DNA from: Pseudomonas sp. ZH-FAD | GTDB lineage: Bacteria; Pseudomonadota; Gammaproteobacteria; Pseudomonadales; Pseudomonadaceae | Assembly: GCF_002803095.1 (NCBI RefSeq) | Contig: NZ_PGLR01000033.1 | Location: 1 to 64,000, forward strand | DNA: 64,000 nt | Reading direction: 5' to 3' | In this document: positions 29,611 through 37,922 of the stretch, in pieces | How the letters are laid out: the number at the start of each line of letters is the position of its first letter | How positions within the stretch are numbered: the first letter of the stretch is position 1 | Translations under genes and position numbers: made by a program | The notes under the pieces: generated by a model | The model's input: only the letters and a program-made list of their open reading frames with translations | Database searches by the model: none | Told to the model about the DNA's origin: nothing

Positions 29611-30288
29611 ATGAGCCGATTGCTGCTGATCGATGACGACCAGGAACTCTGCGAGCTGCTCGCCAGTTGGCTGACCCAGGAAGGTTTCCAGGTCACCGCC
29701 TGCCACGAAGCAGGCGGTGCGCGTCAGACCCTTTCAGCACAGGCGCCTGACGCCGTGGTGCTCGACGTGATGCTGCCGGACGGCAGCGGCCTTGAGCTGC
29801 TCAAGCAGTTGCGTGGTGAACACCCGGATTTACCGGTGCTGATGTTGTCGGCCCGCGGCGAGCCGCTGGATCGCATCCTCGGCCTGGAGCTGGGCGCCGA
29901 TGACTACCTGGCCAAGCCGTGCGATCCACGCGAGCTGACCGCACGCCTGCGTGCCGTGCTGCGGCGTACTGCCCCGGCCCCGGCCAGTAGCCAGCTGGAG
30001 CTGGGTGACCTCAGTTTCAGCCCCAACCGCGGCGTGGTGAGTATCGGCGAGCATGACGTTCCGCTGACGCTTTCCGAAAGCCGCCTGCTGGAGGCTCTGC
30101 TGCGCCAGCCGGGCGAACCGGTGGACAAACAGACGCTGGCACAACTCGCCCTGGGCCGCAAACTGACCCTGTATGACCGCAGCCTGGACATGCACGTCAG
30201 CAACCTGCGCAAGAAGCTCGGCCCGCACCCGGACGGCCGCCCACGCATTCTCGCCCTGCGCAGCCGCGGCTACTACTACGCGCAGTGA
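29611..30288 (+). CDS. cpxR: Response regulator, CpxR-like (OmpR family)
   Basis: A receiver domain with the phospho-acceptor D52 (VVLDVMLPD) and K in LAKPCD, followed by a winged-helix DNA-binding domain (LTLSESRLLEALL, LDMHVSNLRKKL). The 225 residues are normal. It is followed by a CpxP-like and a CpxA-like gene, the order of P. aeruginosa PA3204-PA3206 (from memory), where CpxR activates mexAB-oprM. GTAAA-type half sites occur downstream in front of the cpxP-like gene. Confidence 0.9.
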   Translation: MSRLLLIDDDQELCELLASWLTQEGFQVTACHEAGGARQTLSAQAPDAVVLDVMLPDGSGLELLKQLRGEHPDLPVLMLSARGEPLDRILGLELGADDYLAKPCDPRELTARLRAVLRRTAPAPASSQLELGDLSFSPNRGVVSIGEHDVPLTLSESRLLEALLRQPGEPVDKQTLAQLALGRKLTLYDRSLDMHVSNLRKKLGPHPDGRPRILALRSRGYYYAQ

Positions 30289-30327
30289 GTACGCCCCGGC
30301 GCAGCGTAAATAACCCTCGATATCGCC

Positions 30328-30343
30328 TTTACCCAAGCTTTAC
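30328..30343 (+). promoter_or_regulatory. CpxR box in front of the cpxP-like gene
   Basis: TTTAC-CCAAGC-TTTAC matches the CpxR consensus (GTAAA, a 4-8 base gap, GTAAA) read on the other strand. It ends 82 bases before the start codon. CATACT at 30376-30381 is a possible -10, placing the box near -53. A lone GTAAA at 30306 may be an extra half site. Confidence 0.75.
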
Positions 30344-30425
30344 CCACAGCTGACTGCCCTTGACCTTGACCGCCGCATACTGAGCCCATCCGGTCGTTAC
30401 CGGTTTCGAGACAAGGAGAATCACC

Positions 30426-30839
30426 ATGCGTAAGACCCTCACCGCCCTGCTGCTCGCTGCCACCCTGCCGACCCTGGCCTTCGCCATGCCCATGCAAGAC
30501 GGCGGCCCTCGCCACCATGATCGCGGCCACGGCATGTTCAAGGAGCTGAACCTGAGCAAGGAACAACGCCAGGAGTTTCGCAAACTGATGGGCGAGCAGA
30601 TGAAGACCCATCGCGACATCACCAAGCGCTACCTGGACAAACTGCCGGAAGCCGAAAAGCAGGCCATGAAGAAGGAACTGGACAAGGCTCGCGCCGACCA
30701 GCACAAGGCCCTGCGTGACCTGCTCAACCCCGAGCAGCAGAAAGCCTTCGACGAGCACCAGAAGAAAATGGAAGCTCGCCGCGCAGAAATGGCCGAATTC
30801 AAGGCCTGGAAAGCCGAGAAGGACAGCAAGACCAACTGA
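30426..30839 (+). CDS. Spy/CpxP-family periplasmic protein
   Basis: A 137-residue exported protein. The signal peptide ends near LAFA at residue 20. The mature part is helical and highly charged, with the two LTxxQ-like motifs of this family: LNLSKEQRQEF and LLNPEQQKAF. CpxP-type proteins bind misfolded periplasmic proteins and damp CpxA. Placement between cpxR and cpxA with a CpxR box upstream supports that role. A hairpin terminator follows before cpxA. Confidence 0.9.
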   Translation: MRKTLTALLLAATLPTLAFAMPMQDGGPRHHDRGHGMFKELNLSKEQRQEFRKLMGEQMKTHRDITKRYLDKLPEAEKQAMKKELDKARADQHKALRDLLNPEQQKAFDEHQKKMEARRAEMAEFKAWKAEKDSKTN

Positions 30840-30859
30840 TCCGTCCCCCCCCCTGACCC

Positions 30860-30890
30860 GCCGCCGCGCTCCCTGAGCCCGGCGGCTTTT
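30860..30890 (+). terminator. Attenuator between cpxP-like gene and cpxA
   Basis: GCCGCCG, a 13-base loop, CGGCGGC and TTTT form a Rho-independent terminator-like hairpin 20 bases after the stop. It would let the stress-induced periplasmic protein be made in excess over CpxA. Confidence 0.65.
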
Positions 30891-30905
30891 GCATGAGGAA
30901 TCACC

Positions 30906-32234
30906 GTGCGTTCACTGTTCTGGCGCATTCTGGCGACCTTCTGGCTGGGCATCGCCCTGGTGGCCGCTCTATCGCTGCTGCTGGGCCGCGCCCTGAATCA
31001 GGACGCCTGGATTCTGAGCCTGCACCCAGGCCTTGACGATCTCGATAGCAAGTGGGTCAAGCGCTATGAACAGCAAGGGCCAACAGCCGCCCAGGATTTT
31101 CTCGAACAGCGCAAGCGCAAGTACCGTATCGACACCCAGGTGCTCGGCGAGAGCGGCCAGCAACTGGTCAAAGGCACCTTTCCGTCCCGTGCTGCCGCCT
31201 TCGAGGCGCGTCACGGCGACGACCGTCGCTTGCCATGGCGGCGTCTGACCGCCGAATACACCAGCCCGGAAAGCGGCGAAAGCTACCTGTTCATCTACCG
31301 TATTCCACACCCGGAGCTGGCAGCCTGGCACCGTGGCAGCCTGTTCTGGCCACTCAGCGCCATCGCCATTGCCCTGGTGGTGCTGACGCTGTTCAGCCTG
31401 ATGCTGACGCTGTCGATTACCCGCCCGCTGGATCGCCTGCGCGGCGCCGTGCATGACCTCGGCCAGACCGCCTACCAACAGAACAGCCTGGCTCGTCTGG
31501 CCACGCGCCGCGACGAGCTGGGCCTACTGGCCAAGGACTTCAACCGCATGGGCGAGCGCCTGCAAGGCTTGATCGGTAGCCAGCGCCAGTTGCTGCGCGA
31601 TGTTTCCCACGAACTGCGCTCGCCTCTGGCGCGCCTGCGTATTGCACTGGCATTGGCAGAACGCGCCGATGCCGCGGAGCGAGAAAGGCTCTGGCCACGC
31701 CTGAGTCAGGAATGTGATCGACTGGAAGCGCTGATCAGCGAAATTCTTGCCCTGGCCCGCCTGGACGCTGATCCGGGCGCCGCACAGCCCGTCGACCTGG
31801 CCGCCCTGCTCGGCAACCTGCAGGAAGACGCTCGCCTGACTGCCCCGCAACAACAGTTGCAGATCGATCTCTACCCGCGCGCGCGCCTGGAAGGCTGGCC
31901 AGACATGCTGGAGCGCGCGCTGGACAATCTGCTACGCAATGCCTTGCGCTTCAGCCCAGCGGATCAACCTGTCCTCATCAGCGTGCAAAGCCAGGGGCAA
32001 AACGTAACGCTGAGCGTGCGCGACCATGGCCCAGGGGTCGCCAGCGAACACCTGGAGCAATTGGGTAAACCGTTCTTCCGCGCACCAGGCCAGAGCGGCT
32101 CCGGCCACGGCCTCGGCTTGGCCATCGCGCGGCGGGCGGCGCAGCGTCATGGCGGTGAACTGCTGTTGAACAACCACCCGCAAGGCGGCTTCATCGCCAC
32201 GCTCAGCCTGCCGGCCAGGCAGCAGGCAGGCTGA
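30906..32234 (+). CDS. cpxA: Sensor histidine kinase, CpxA-like
   Basis: A 442-residue membrane kinase. Transmembrane helices at about 5-27 and 146-168 flank a periplasmic sensor of about 118 residues. HAMP follows, then the phospho-acceptor H235 in RDVSHELRSPLAR, the N box NLLRNALRFS, and the ATP lid motifs DHGPGV and GHGLGLAIA. The start is GTG at 30906 after GAGGAA. It is the partner of the CpxR-like regulator two genes upstream. Confidence 0.92.
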   Translation: MRSLFWRILATFWLGIALVAALSLLLGRALNQDAWILSLHPGLDDLDSKWVKRYEQQGPTAAQDFLEQRKRKYRIDTQVLGESGQQLVKGTFPSRAAAFEARHGDDRRLPWRRLTAEYTSPESGESYLFIYRIPHPELAAWHRGSLFWPLSAIAIALVVLTLFSLMLTLSITRPLDRLRGAVHDLGQTAYQQNSLARLATRRDELGLLAKDFNRMGERLQGLIGSQRQLLRDVSHELRSPLARLRIALALAERADAAERERLWPRLSQECDRLEALISEILALARLDADPGAAQPVDLAALLGNLQEDARLTAPQQQLQIDLYPRARLEGWPDMLERALDNLLRNALRFSPADQPVLISVQSQGQNVTLSVRDHGPGVASEHLEQLGKPFFRAPGQSGSGHGLGLAIARRAAQRHGGELLLNNHPQGGFIATLSLPARQQAG

Positions 32235-32246
32235 AGCGCGTTTCGC

Positions 32247-32807
32247 TCAGCCCTCCCAGGCGCTGACGAAATCCTCGACGCGGACCTCCGGGGCGCGGCG
32301 CAGCTCACGCTCCGGCGTACCAAGGTAGAGGTAGGCGATGATCTGCTCATCCGCCGCCAGGCCCAGCCCCTTGGCCACATGGGCGTTATAGGCCATGTCG
32401 CCGGTACGCCAGACCGCACCGATACCCTGAGCATGGGCGGCCAGTAGCATGCCATGCGCGGCACAGCCGGCTGCTATCACCTGCTCGGAAGCGGGCACCT
32501 TGGGGTGAGCCTGAACCCGGGCGATCACCACCACCAGCAATGGCGCGCGCAGCGGCATGCCACGCGCCTTGTTCAGTGCTTCCGGCGCAGCCTGCGCATC
32601 GGCGACCTGCAGGGCTTCGGCGAACAGCTCACCCATGCGCTCACGCGCCTGCCCCTCGACCGTCAGAAAACGCCACGGACGTAGCTGGCCATGATCCGGT
32701 GCGCGCAGGGCTGCGCGAAACAGCACCTCGCGCTGGGCCGCATCCGGGGCTGGTTCGACCAGGCGAGGAACGGAAACACGGTTGAGCAGAGCGTCGAGAG
32801 CCTCCAT
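32247..32807 (-). CDS. Nitroreductase, YdjA type
   Basis: A minimal FMN nitroreductase-fold protein of 186 residues. RAALRAPDHGQLRPWRF near residue 33 holds the FMN phosphate contacts, and GIGAVWRTGDMAYN and YLYLGTPE are family motifs. The start MEALDALLNRVSVPRL at 32807 fits YdjA homologues. The substrate is unknown. It is convergent with cpxA. A tandem heptamer repeat sits 38 bases before its start. Confidence 0.9.
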   Translation of the reverse strand: MEALDALLNRVSVPRLVEPAPDAAQREVLFRAALRAPDHGQLRPWRFLTVEGQARERMGELFAEALQVADAQAAPEALNKARGMPLRAPLLVVVIARVQAHPKVPASEQVIAAGCAAHGMLLAAHAQGIGAVWRTGDMAYNAHVAKGLGLAADEQIIAYLYLGTPERELRRAPEVRVEDFVSAWEG

Positions 32808-32844
32808 CGGCCACCTCCAAAAACAAAGATGGCGCATTCTCAAT

Positions 32845-32869
32845 GCTGCAAGCTGCAAGCTGCAAGCTG
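32845..32869. repeat. Tandem heptamer (GCTGCAA) repeat
   Basis: Three and a half direct copies of GCTGCAA lie in the presumed promoter region of the nitroreductase gene. Such heptamer arrays are common between Pseudomonas genes and may vary in copy number. Confidence 0.8.
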
Positions 32870-32910
32870 ACCAATGCACGGAGCGGATGTCAGAAGCCCG
32901 TCGAGCCGCA

Positions 32911-32959
32911 GCCCGGATGCAATCCGGGGATCGCTGGCCCCGGATTGCATCCGGGCTAC
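32911..32959. repeat. CCCGGATGCAATCCGGG inverted repeat
   Basis: GCCCGGATGCAATCCGGGG and CCCCGGATTGCATCCGGGC are inverted copies about 10 bases apart. This is a third palindromic family in the window; other copies lie at 43038-43060 and 55408-55462. Confidence 0.85.
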
Positions 32960-32979
32960 CCGCTAACCTGCAGCCGCCG

Positions 32980-33351
32980 TCAGGCTACGCGGTCGGGCGA
33001 TATCACCGGCTGCACCGGCGGAGTGAGCGGCGGTAGACCGTGAGCCTTGCGCGCGTCGTCGCAACGCGGGTTGTGCTCACCGTTCGCCCATGACGCCTCG
33101 AACTCGCGGCAGCTACTCGAGCGCTGTTCGTACATGGTGCAACGCACACCACAACCGACGTCGCCCAACAGCTGCGTGCAACGTGCCGGTTTGCTCTCCG
33201 TGCCACGCATGGCAACGTAATGGGGGCTGATCTGGATGACCTGCTCGTCCGGAACGCTACCGCCCGCGGATTGGCACTCGCCCCAGAAAAAGGACACACG
33301 AAAAAACGCGCAGCAGGCGCCGCACGTGAGGCAGGGATTAGCTTCGGACAT
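32980..33351 (-). CDS. YkgJ-family cysteine cluster protein
   Basis: A 123-residue protein with a CxxCxxCC start (NPCLTCGACCAFF) and later cysteines in CTQLLGDVGCGVRCTMYEQR and SSSCREFEASW. The family is thought to bind zinc or iron-sulfur. No function is proven. It is transcribed away from the trkH genes. Confidence 0.9.
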   Translation of the reverse strand: MSEANPCLTCGACCAFFRVSFFWGECQSAGGSVPDEQVIQISPHYVAMRGTESKPARCTQLLGDVGCGVRCTMYEQRSSSCREFEASWANGEHNPRCDDARKAHGLPPLTPPVQPVISPDRVA

Positions 33352-33500
33352 TTGAGGAGAACTCGGAAACCGACGGACGTCGGCAACTGGCGGCTATTCT
33401 ATGCTCGGCGATGCGCTTGTAAAGCCCCCAACCGTTGCGGTTTACAGCCGCCCGTCCGCAGGTAGAATGGCGCATTTTCCAACCCGCCAGAGCCCTCTAC

Positions 33501-34955
33501 ATGGCCTTGCCGACGCTGCGCATCATCGGTTTCATCATCGGCATATTCCTGATTACCCTGGCGATCAGCATGGCCATCCCGATGCTGACCCTGCTGATCT
33601 TCGAGCAGCCTGAAGATCTCAATGCCTTTCTCTGGTCCAGCCTGACCACCCTGATCACGGGTCTCGCCCTGGTGATTCCCGGCCGGCCGCAGAACGCTCA
33701 GTTACGCCCGCGTGACATGTACCTGCTGACGACCGGGAGCTGGACCGTGGTTTGCAGCTTTGCCGCGCTGCCGATGATGCTGATCGCCCATATCAGCTAC
33801 ACCGACGCCATCTTCGAAACCATGTCCGGCATTACCACTACGGGCTCCACCGTGCTGACCGGGCTGGATGACATGTCGCCCGGTATTCTGATCTGGCGCT
33901 CGATGCTGCACTGGCTCGGCGGCATCGGCTTCATCGGCATGGCCGTCGCCATTTTGCCGCTGCTGCGCGTGGGTGGCATGCGCCTGTTCCAGACCGAATC
34001 CTCGGACTGGGGCGAAAAGGTCATGCCACGCTCGCACATGGCCGCCAAGTATTTGTTGCTGATTTATCTGGCCCTGACCCTGCTCGGTTTTCTGGCCTTC
34101 TGGGCTGCGGGCATGAGCCCTTTCGACGCCATCAACCACTCCATGGCATCGATTTCCACGGGCGGTTTCTCCACCTCCGATGCGTCCCTGGCGCACTGGC
34201 CAGAACCGGCCGTGCATTGGACGGCAGTCGTGCTGATGCTGCTCGGCGGCATGCCATTCATGCTCTATGTCGCCTTTGTCCGCGGCAATCGCCAGGCGCT
34301 GTTCAAAGACCATCAGGTTCGCGGCTTCATCGGTTTTCTGCTGCTGACCTGGCTGGTTTTCGGCACCTGGTTGTGGATCAACTCGGACTACGCCTGGCTC
34401 GACGCCTTTCGCATCGTCGCGGTGAACGTCACTTCGGTGGTCACCACCACCGGCTTCGCCCTCGGCGACTACACCACCTGGGGCAGTTTCGCCGTGCTGC
34501 TGTTCTTCTATCTGACCTTCGTCGGCGGCTGTTCCGGCTCGACATCGGGCGGTTTGAAAATCTTCCGTTTCCAGGTCGCCTACGTGCTGCTCAAGGCCAA
34601 CCTGATGCAGCTGGTGCACCCGCGCGCGGTGATCAAACAGCAGTACAACAATCACAACCTGGATGAAGAGATCGTCCGCTCGCTGATCACCTTCTCCTTC
34701 TTCTTCACCATCACCATCGGTGTGCTGGCCCTGGCCCTGACCCTGGTCGGCCTGGACTGGGTCACCGCGCTGACCGGTGCCGCCACTGCGGTGTGCAACG
34801 TCGGCCCAGGGCTTGGCCCGATCATCGGCCCGGCCGGCAACTTCGCCAGCCTGCCGGATTCAGCCAAGTGGCTACTCAGTGCTGGCATGCTGCTCGGCCG
34901 CCTGGAAATTCTGACCGTACTGGTGCTGGTCACCCGTAGTTTCTGGAAACACTGA
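33501..34955 (+). CDS. trkH: TrkH potassium uptake protein, first copy
   Basis: A TrkH/KtrB-superfamily K+ channel subunit of 484 residues with about ten membrane segments. Selectivity-filter loops are visible as TTTGSTV, STGGFSTSD, TTTGFALGD and NVGPGLG, with the usual conserved glycines. It works with cytosolic TrkA, whose gene is not here. The start MALPTLRIIGFI at 33501 matches the second copy. A homologous trkH begins three bases after its stop, so this is a tandem duplication. Confidence 0.95.
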   Translation: MALPTLRIIGFIIGIFLITLAISMAIPMLTLLIFEQPEDLNAFLWSSLTTLITGLALVIPGRPQNAQLRPRDMYLLTTGSWTVVCSFAALPMMLIAHISYTDAIFETMSGITTTGSTVLTGLDDMSPGILIWRSMLHWLGGIGFIGMAVAILPLLRVGGMRLFQTESSDWGEKVMPRSHMAAKYLLLIYLALTLLGFLAFWAAGMSPFDAINHSMASISTGGFSTSDASLAHWPEPAVHWTAVVLMLLGGMPFMLYVAFVRGNRQALFKDHQVRGFIGFLLLTWLVFGTWLWINSDYAWLDAFRIVAVNVTSVVTTTGFALGDYTTWGSFAVLLFFYLTFVGGCSGSTSGGLKIFRFQVAYVLLKANLMQLVHPRAVIKQQYNNHNLDEEIVRSLITFSFFFTITIGVLALALTLVGLDWVTALTGAATAVCNVGPGLGPIIGPAGNFASLPDSAKWLLSAGMLLGRLEILTVLVLVTRSFWKH

Positions 34956-34958
34956 CCG

Positions 34959-36413
34959 ATGCCCCTAGCCAGCCTGCGCATCCTCGCCTTCATCAACGGC
35001 ATCTTCCTCGTCACCCTGGCGCTGAGCATGCTGGTGCCGGTGATCACCCTGTTGATCTTCGAGCAGCCGCAGGGCATCAATGCCTTTCTCTGGTCGAGCC
35101 TGATCACCGCGCTCACCGGCATCGCCATGATCGCTCAGGGCAGGCCCCAGCAAACGCAACTGCGCCCTCGCGACATGTACATGCTGACGGTGTCGAGCTG
35201 GGTGATGGTGTCGATCTTCGCCGCCTTGCCATTCATCTTCGCCGAACGGGCGAGCATCACCGACGCGTACTTCGAGAGCATGTCCGGCATCACCGCTACC
35301 GGCGCCACGGTATTCAGCGGCCTCGACGACATGTCTCCGGGTACGCTGATCTGGCGTTCGCTGCTGCACTGGCTGGGCGGCATCGGCTTCATCGGCATGG
35401 CCGTGGCGATCCTGCCGATCCTGCGCATCGGGGGCATGCGCCTGTTCCAGACCGAGTCGTCGGACCGCTCGGAAAAGGTCATGCCGCGCTCGCACATGGT
35501 CGCCAAGTACATGGTGCTGGCCTATGTCGGCCTGAGCACACTCGCAGTGCTGGCGTTCTGGTGGGCTGGTATGGGCCTGTTCGATGCGATCAACCACGCC
35601 ATGTCGGCGATCGCCACCGGTGGTTTCTCCACGTCCGACTCTTCGCTGGGCAAATGGCAGGAACCGGCGATTCACTGGGTCGCAGTCATTGTCATGGTGC
35701 TAGGCAGCCTGCCCTTCGTGCTTTACGTCAGCACCTTGCGCGGCAACTATCGCGCACTGTTACGTGATGCTCAGGTACGCGGCTTCCTGCTGTTGCTGGT
35801 GGGCAGTTGGGTGGTGCTGGCGGGCTGGAAATGGCTCACCACCGATCTGTACTGGCTCGATGCGCTGCGTCTGGTGGCGGTGAACATCACCTCGATCATG
35901 ACCACCACCGGCTTTGCCGTGGGCGACTACCACCTGTGGGGCCCGTTCGCCAGCATGATGTTCTTCTACCTGGGTTTCGTCGGCGGCTGTTCCGGCTCCA
36001 CCGCCGGCGGCCTGAAGATCTTCCGCTTCCAGGTCGCCTATATCCTGCTCAAGGCCAACCTCAGGCAGCTCATTCACCCCCGTGCGGTGATCAAGCAGCA
36101 ATACAACCGCCACCGCCTGGATGAAGACATCGTTCGTTCGATCCTCGCCTTCGCCTTCTTCTACACCATCACCATCGCCACCCTGGCGCTGGCGGTGGCG
36201 ATGTGCGGGGTAGACTGGATCACTGCCCTGACCGGCGCTGCGGCGATGGTCTCAGGCGTTGGCCCAGGCATGGGCGAGATGGTCGGTCCGGCTGGCAACT
36301 ACGCCACCATCCCCGATCTGGCCAAGTGGCTGCTGAGCTTCGGCATGCTGCTCGGGCGCCTGGAAATCCTGACCGTGCTGGTGCTGCTGTTCCCGGCCTT
36401 CTGGCGTCACTGA
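34959..36413 (+). CDS. trkH: TrkH potassium uptake protein, second copy
   Basis: Also 484 residues and alignable end to end with the first copy. Filter loops are TATGATV, ATGGFSTSD, TTTGFAVGD and GVGPGMG. TATGAT differs from TTTGST, and GVGPGMG from NVGPGLG. The copies have therefore diverged at positions near the ion path, which may change ion selectivity or affinity. Both copies keep FRFQVAY and HPRAVIKQQYN. The three-base spacing implies one transcript. Confidence 0.95.
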   Translation: MPLASLRILAFINGIFLVTLALSMLVPVITLLIFEQPQGINAFLWSSLITALTGIAMIAQGRPQQTQLRPRDMYMLTVSSWVMVSIFAALPFIFAERASITDAYFESMSGITATGATVFSGLDDMSPGTLIWRSLLHWLGGIGFIGMAVAILPILRIGGMRLFQTESSDRSEKVMPRSHMVAKYMVLAYVGLSTLAVLAFWWAGMGLFDAINHAMSAIATGGFSTSDSSLGKWQEPAIHWVAVIVMVLGSLPFVLYVSTLRGNYRALLRDAQVRGFLLLLVGSWVVLAGWKWLTTDLYWLDALRLVAVNITSIMTTTGFAVGDYHLWGPFASMMFFYLGFVGGCSGSTAGGLKIFRFQVAYILLKANLRQLIHPRAVIKQQYNRHRLDEDIVRSILAFAFFYTITIATLALAVAMCGVDWITALTGAAAMVSGVGPGMGEMVGPAGNYATIPDLAKWLLSFGMLLGRLEILTVLVLLFPAFWRH

Positions 36414-36422
36414 GCAGGCGCG

Positions 36423-37433
36423 CTATGCAAGCCCGCGACGACTGCGGTATTCGCCAGGCGTTTCACCGAACCAGCGGCGAAACGCCCTGAAGAAGTTGCT
36501 CGGATCGGCAAAGCCCAGCAGATAGGCGACCTCCAGCAGGGTCAGGTCGACCTGCCCAAGGTATTGCTCGGCCAGCTCACGACGGGTGTCATCGAGCAGT
36601 TGCTGGTAGCTGGTGCCCTCCTCCTGCAGACGCCGCTGCAAAGTACGCTGCGACAGGTGCAGCGTTTGCGCCACCACCTCACGCCGCGGCTCGCCCTGAG
36701 GTAAAAGGCGACACAGCACCTGACGTGCCTGATGGGTGACGCGACTGCTGCAGAAACGCGCCAGGTATTCGCCAGCAAAACGGTCATGCAGTTGCGCCAG
36801 CGCCTCATTGGCACTGGGCAATGGTGTCTCCAGATCGGCACGCTCGAAGATCAACCCGTAGTGCTCGGCATTGAACTTCAGCGGTGCCTGGAACACCTGC
36901 TGATAAGGCGCCAGGTCGGCAGGTGGCGGGCCTTGCAGGCGAATCTCGCGCGGGCGAATGGGCTTGCCGGTCATCCAGCGGCAAAAGGCCAGGCAGTAAG
37001 CCAGCGACGCCTCGGCGCTCTGCCGGGCCGGCGGCAGGCGGTCGCCATGAATGGCCAGAGTCAGCGCATAGCCGTCGGGTTGCGGCAAGAAATTCAGGTC
37101 CGCGCCTTCGCCGATGATGCGCTGGTAGCGCACCAGACGGGTGAAGCCATCACGCAGGTTGCGACTGGACATCAGTGCATAACCCACCACATGGAAGGAC
37201 GCCGGGCGCACCACTTGCGCCATGTTCAGGCCGATCGCCGGGTTGCCCGACAGCGCCACGGCGCGCTGCCACAGACGCGTCATGCCGTCCTGCGGGAAGC
37301 GCGCATCGGGGTCGCTCAGCGCGGCGTAATCCATGCCCAGTTCGGCGAACAGGCTGGTGCAGTCTACGCCGCCCAGCTCCAGCGCCTGCACGATGGCCAA
37401 GGCCCAGTTGGAGGATGTGGTTCTTTCGCTCAT
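36423..37433 (-). CDS. AraC-family regulator (arabinose-binding-like N domain)
   Basis: A 336-residue regulator. Residues 1 to about 200 form the Arabinose_bd-like domain of the OruR/ArgR subgroup (SFHVVGYALMSSRNLRDGF). The C-terminal helix-turn-helix pair is LHLSQRTLQRRLQEEG and YLLGFADPSNFFRAFRRWFG. The start MSERTTSSNWALAI at 37433 removes an unlikely 49-residue extension. It is convergent with trkH and divergent from the Mpo1-like gene. The target and ligand are unknown. Confidence 0.92.
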   Translation of the reverse strand: MSERTTSSNWALAIVQALELGGVDCTSLFAELGMDYAALSDPDARFPQDGMTRLWQRAVALSGNPAIGLNMAQVVRPASFHVVGYALMSSRNLRDGFTRLVRYQRIIGEGADLNFLPQPDGYALTLAIHGDRLPPARQSAEASLAYCLAFCRWMTGKPIRPREIRLQGPPPADLAPYQQVFQAPLKFNAEHYGLIFERADLETPLPSANEALAQLHDRFAGEYLARFCSSRVTHQARQVLCRLLPQGEPRREVVAQTLHLSQRTLQRRLQEEGTSYQQLLDDTRRELAEQYLGQVDLTLLEVAYLLGFADPSNFFRAFRRWFGETPGEYRSRRGLA

Positions 37434-37563
37434 CGTCTTGTTCTTGTGATCAATCAGCAAGGCCATGGTTGGCGGCGCAAGGATACTAGACTGGCACCTT
37501 AAGTCAGTGGCCCACGGAGACAGCAGGTCTAGACTTGTAGATGACAATAACAGGAGGTGCGCC

Positions 37564-37881
37564 ATGACCGCCCAGACCACCGAACGCTACCAGAGCTTCG
37601 CCGAGTTCTACCCCTATTACCTGCAGGAACACAGCAACCCCGTATGCCGCCGCCTGCACTATGCCGGCAGCCTGCTGGTGCTGGCGATCCTCGCCTACGC
37701 CCTGCTCAGCCAACAATGGCTGTGGCTGCTGGCCATGCCGCTGGCCGGTTATGGCTTCGCCTGGGTCGGCCATTTCGTCTTCGAGAAGAACCGACCGGCC
37801 ACCTTCGACTATCCGCTGTACAGCCTGATGGGCGATTGGGTGATGCTCAAGGATGCCTTTACCGGCCGCATCCGTTTCTAA
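37564..37881 (+). CDS. Mpo1-like (DUF962) membrane protein
   Basis: A 105-residue protein with two transmembrane helices between the motifs EHSNPVCRRLHYAG and GHFVFEKNRPATF. The histidines match DUF962, whose yeast member Mpo1 is an iron-dependent 2-hydroxy fatty acid dioxygenase. A similar fatty-acid role is inference. The start follows a strong AGGAGG. A gene for an HD-domain protein follows after 41 bases. Confidence 0.9.
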   Translation: MTAQTTERYQSFAEFYPYYLQEHSNPVCRRLHYAGSLLVLAILAYALLSQQWLWLLAMPLAGYGFAWVGHFVFEKNRPATFDYPLYSLMGDWVMLKDAFTGRIRF

Positions 37882-37922
37882 GAACCTGGCTGCTCACACT
37901 AACAACAAGAACGAGAAAAACC

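Noticed and set aside
30306..30310. Extra GTAAA half site as a separate CpxR box
   Set aside because: It has no partner at the required spacing; listed only as a possible accessory half site.
37434..37580. Longer AraC protein starting at 37580
   Set aside because: The extra 49 residues are unlike any AraC N-terminus and overlap the promoter of the divergent gene.
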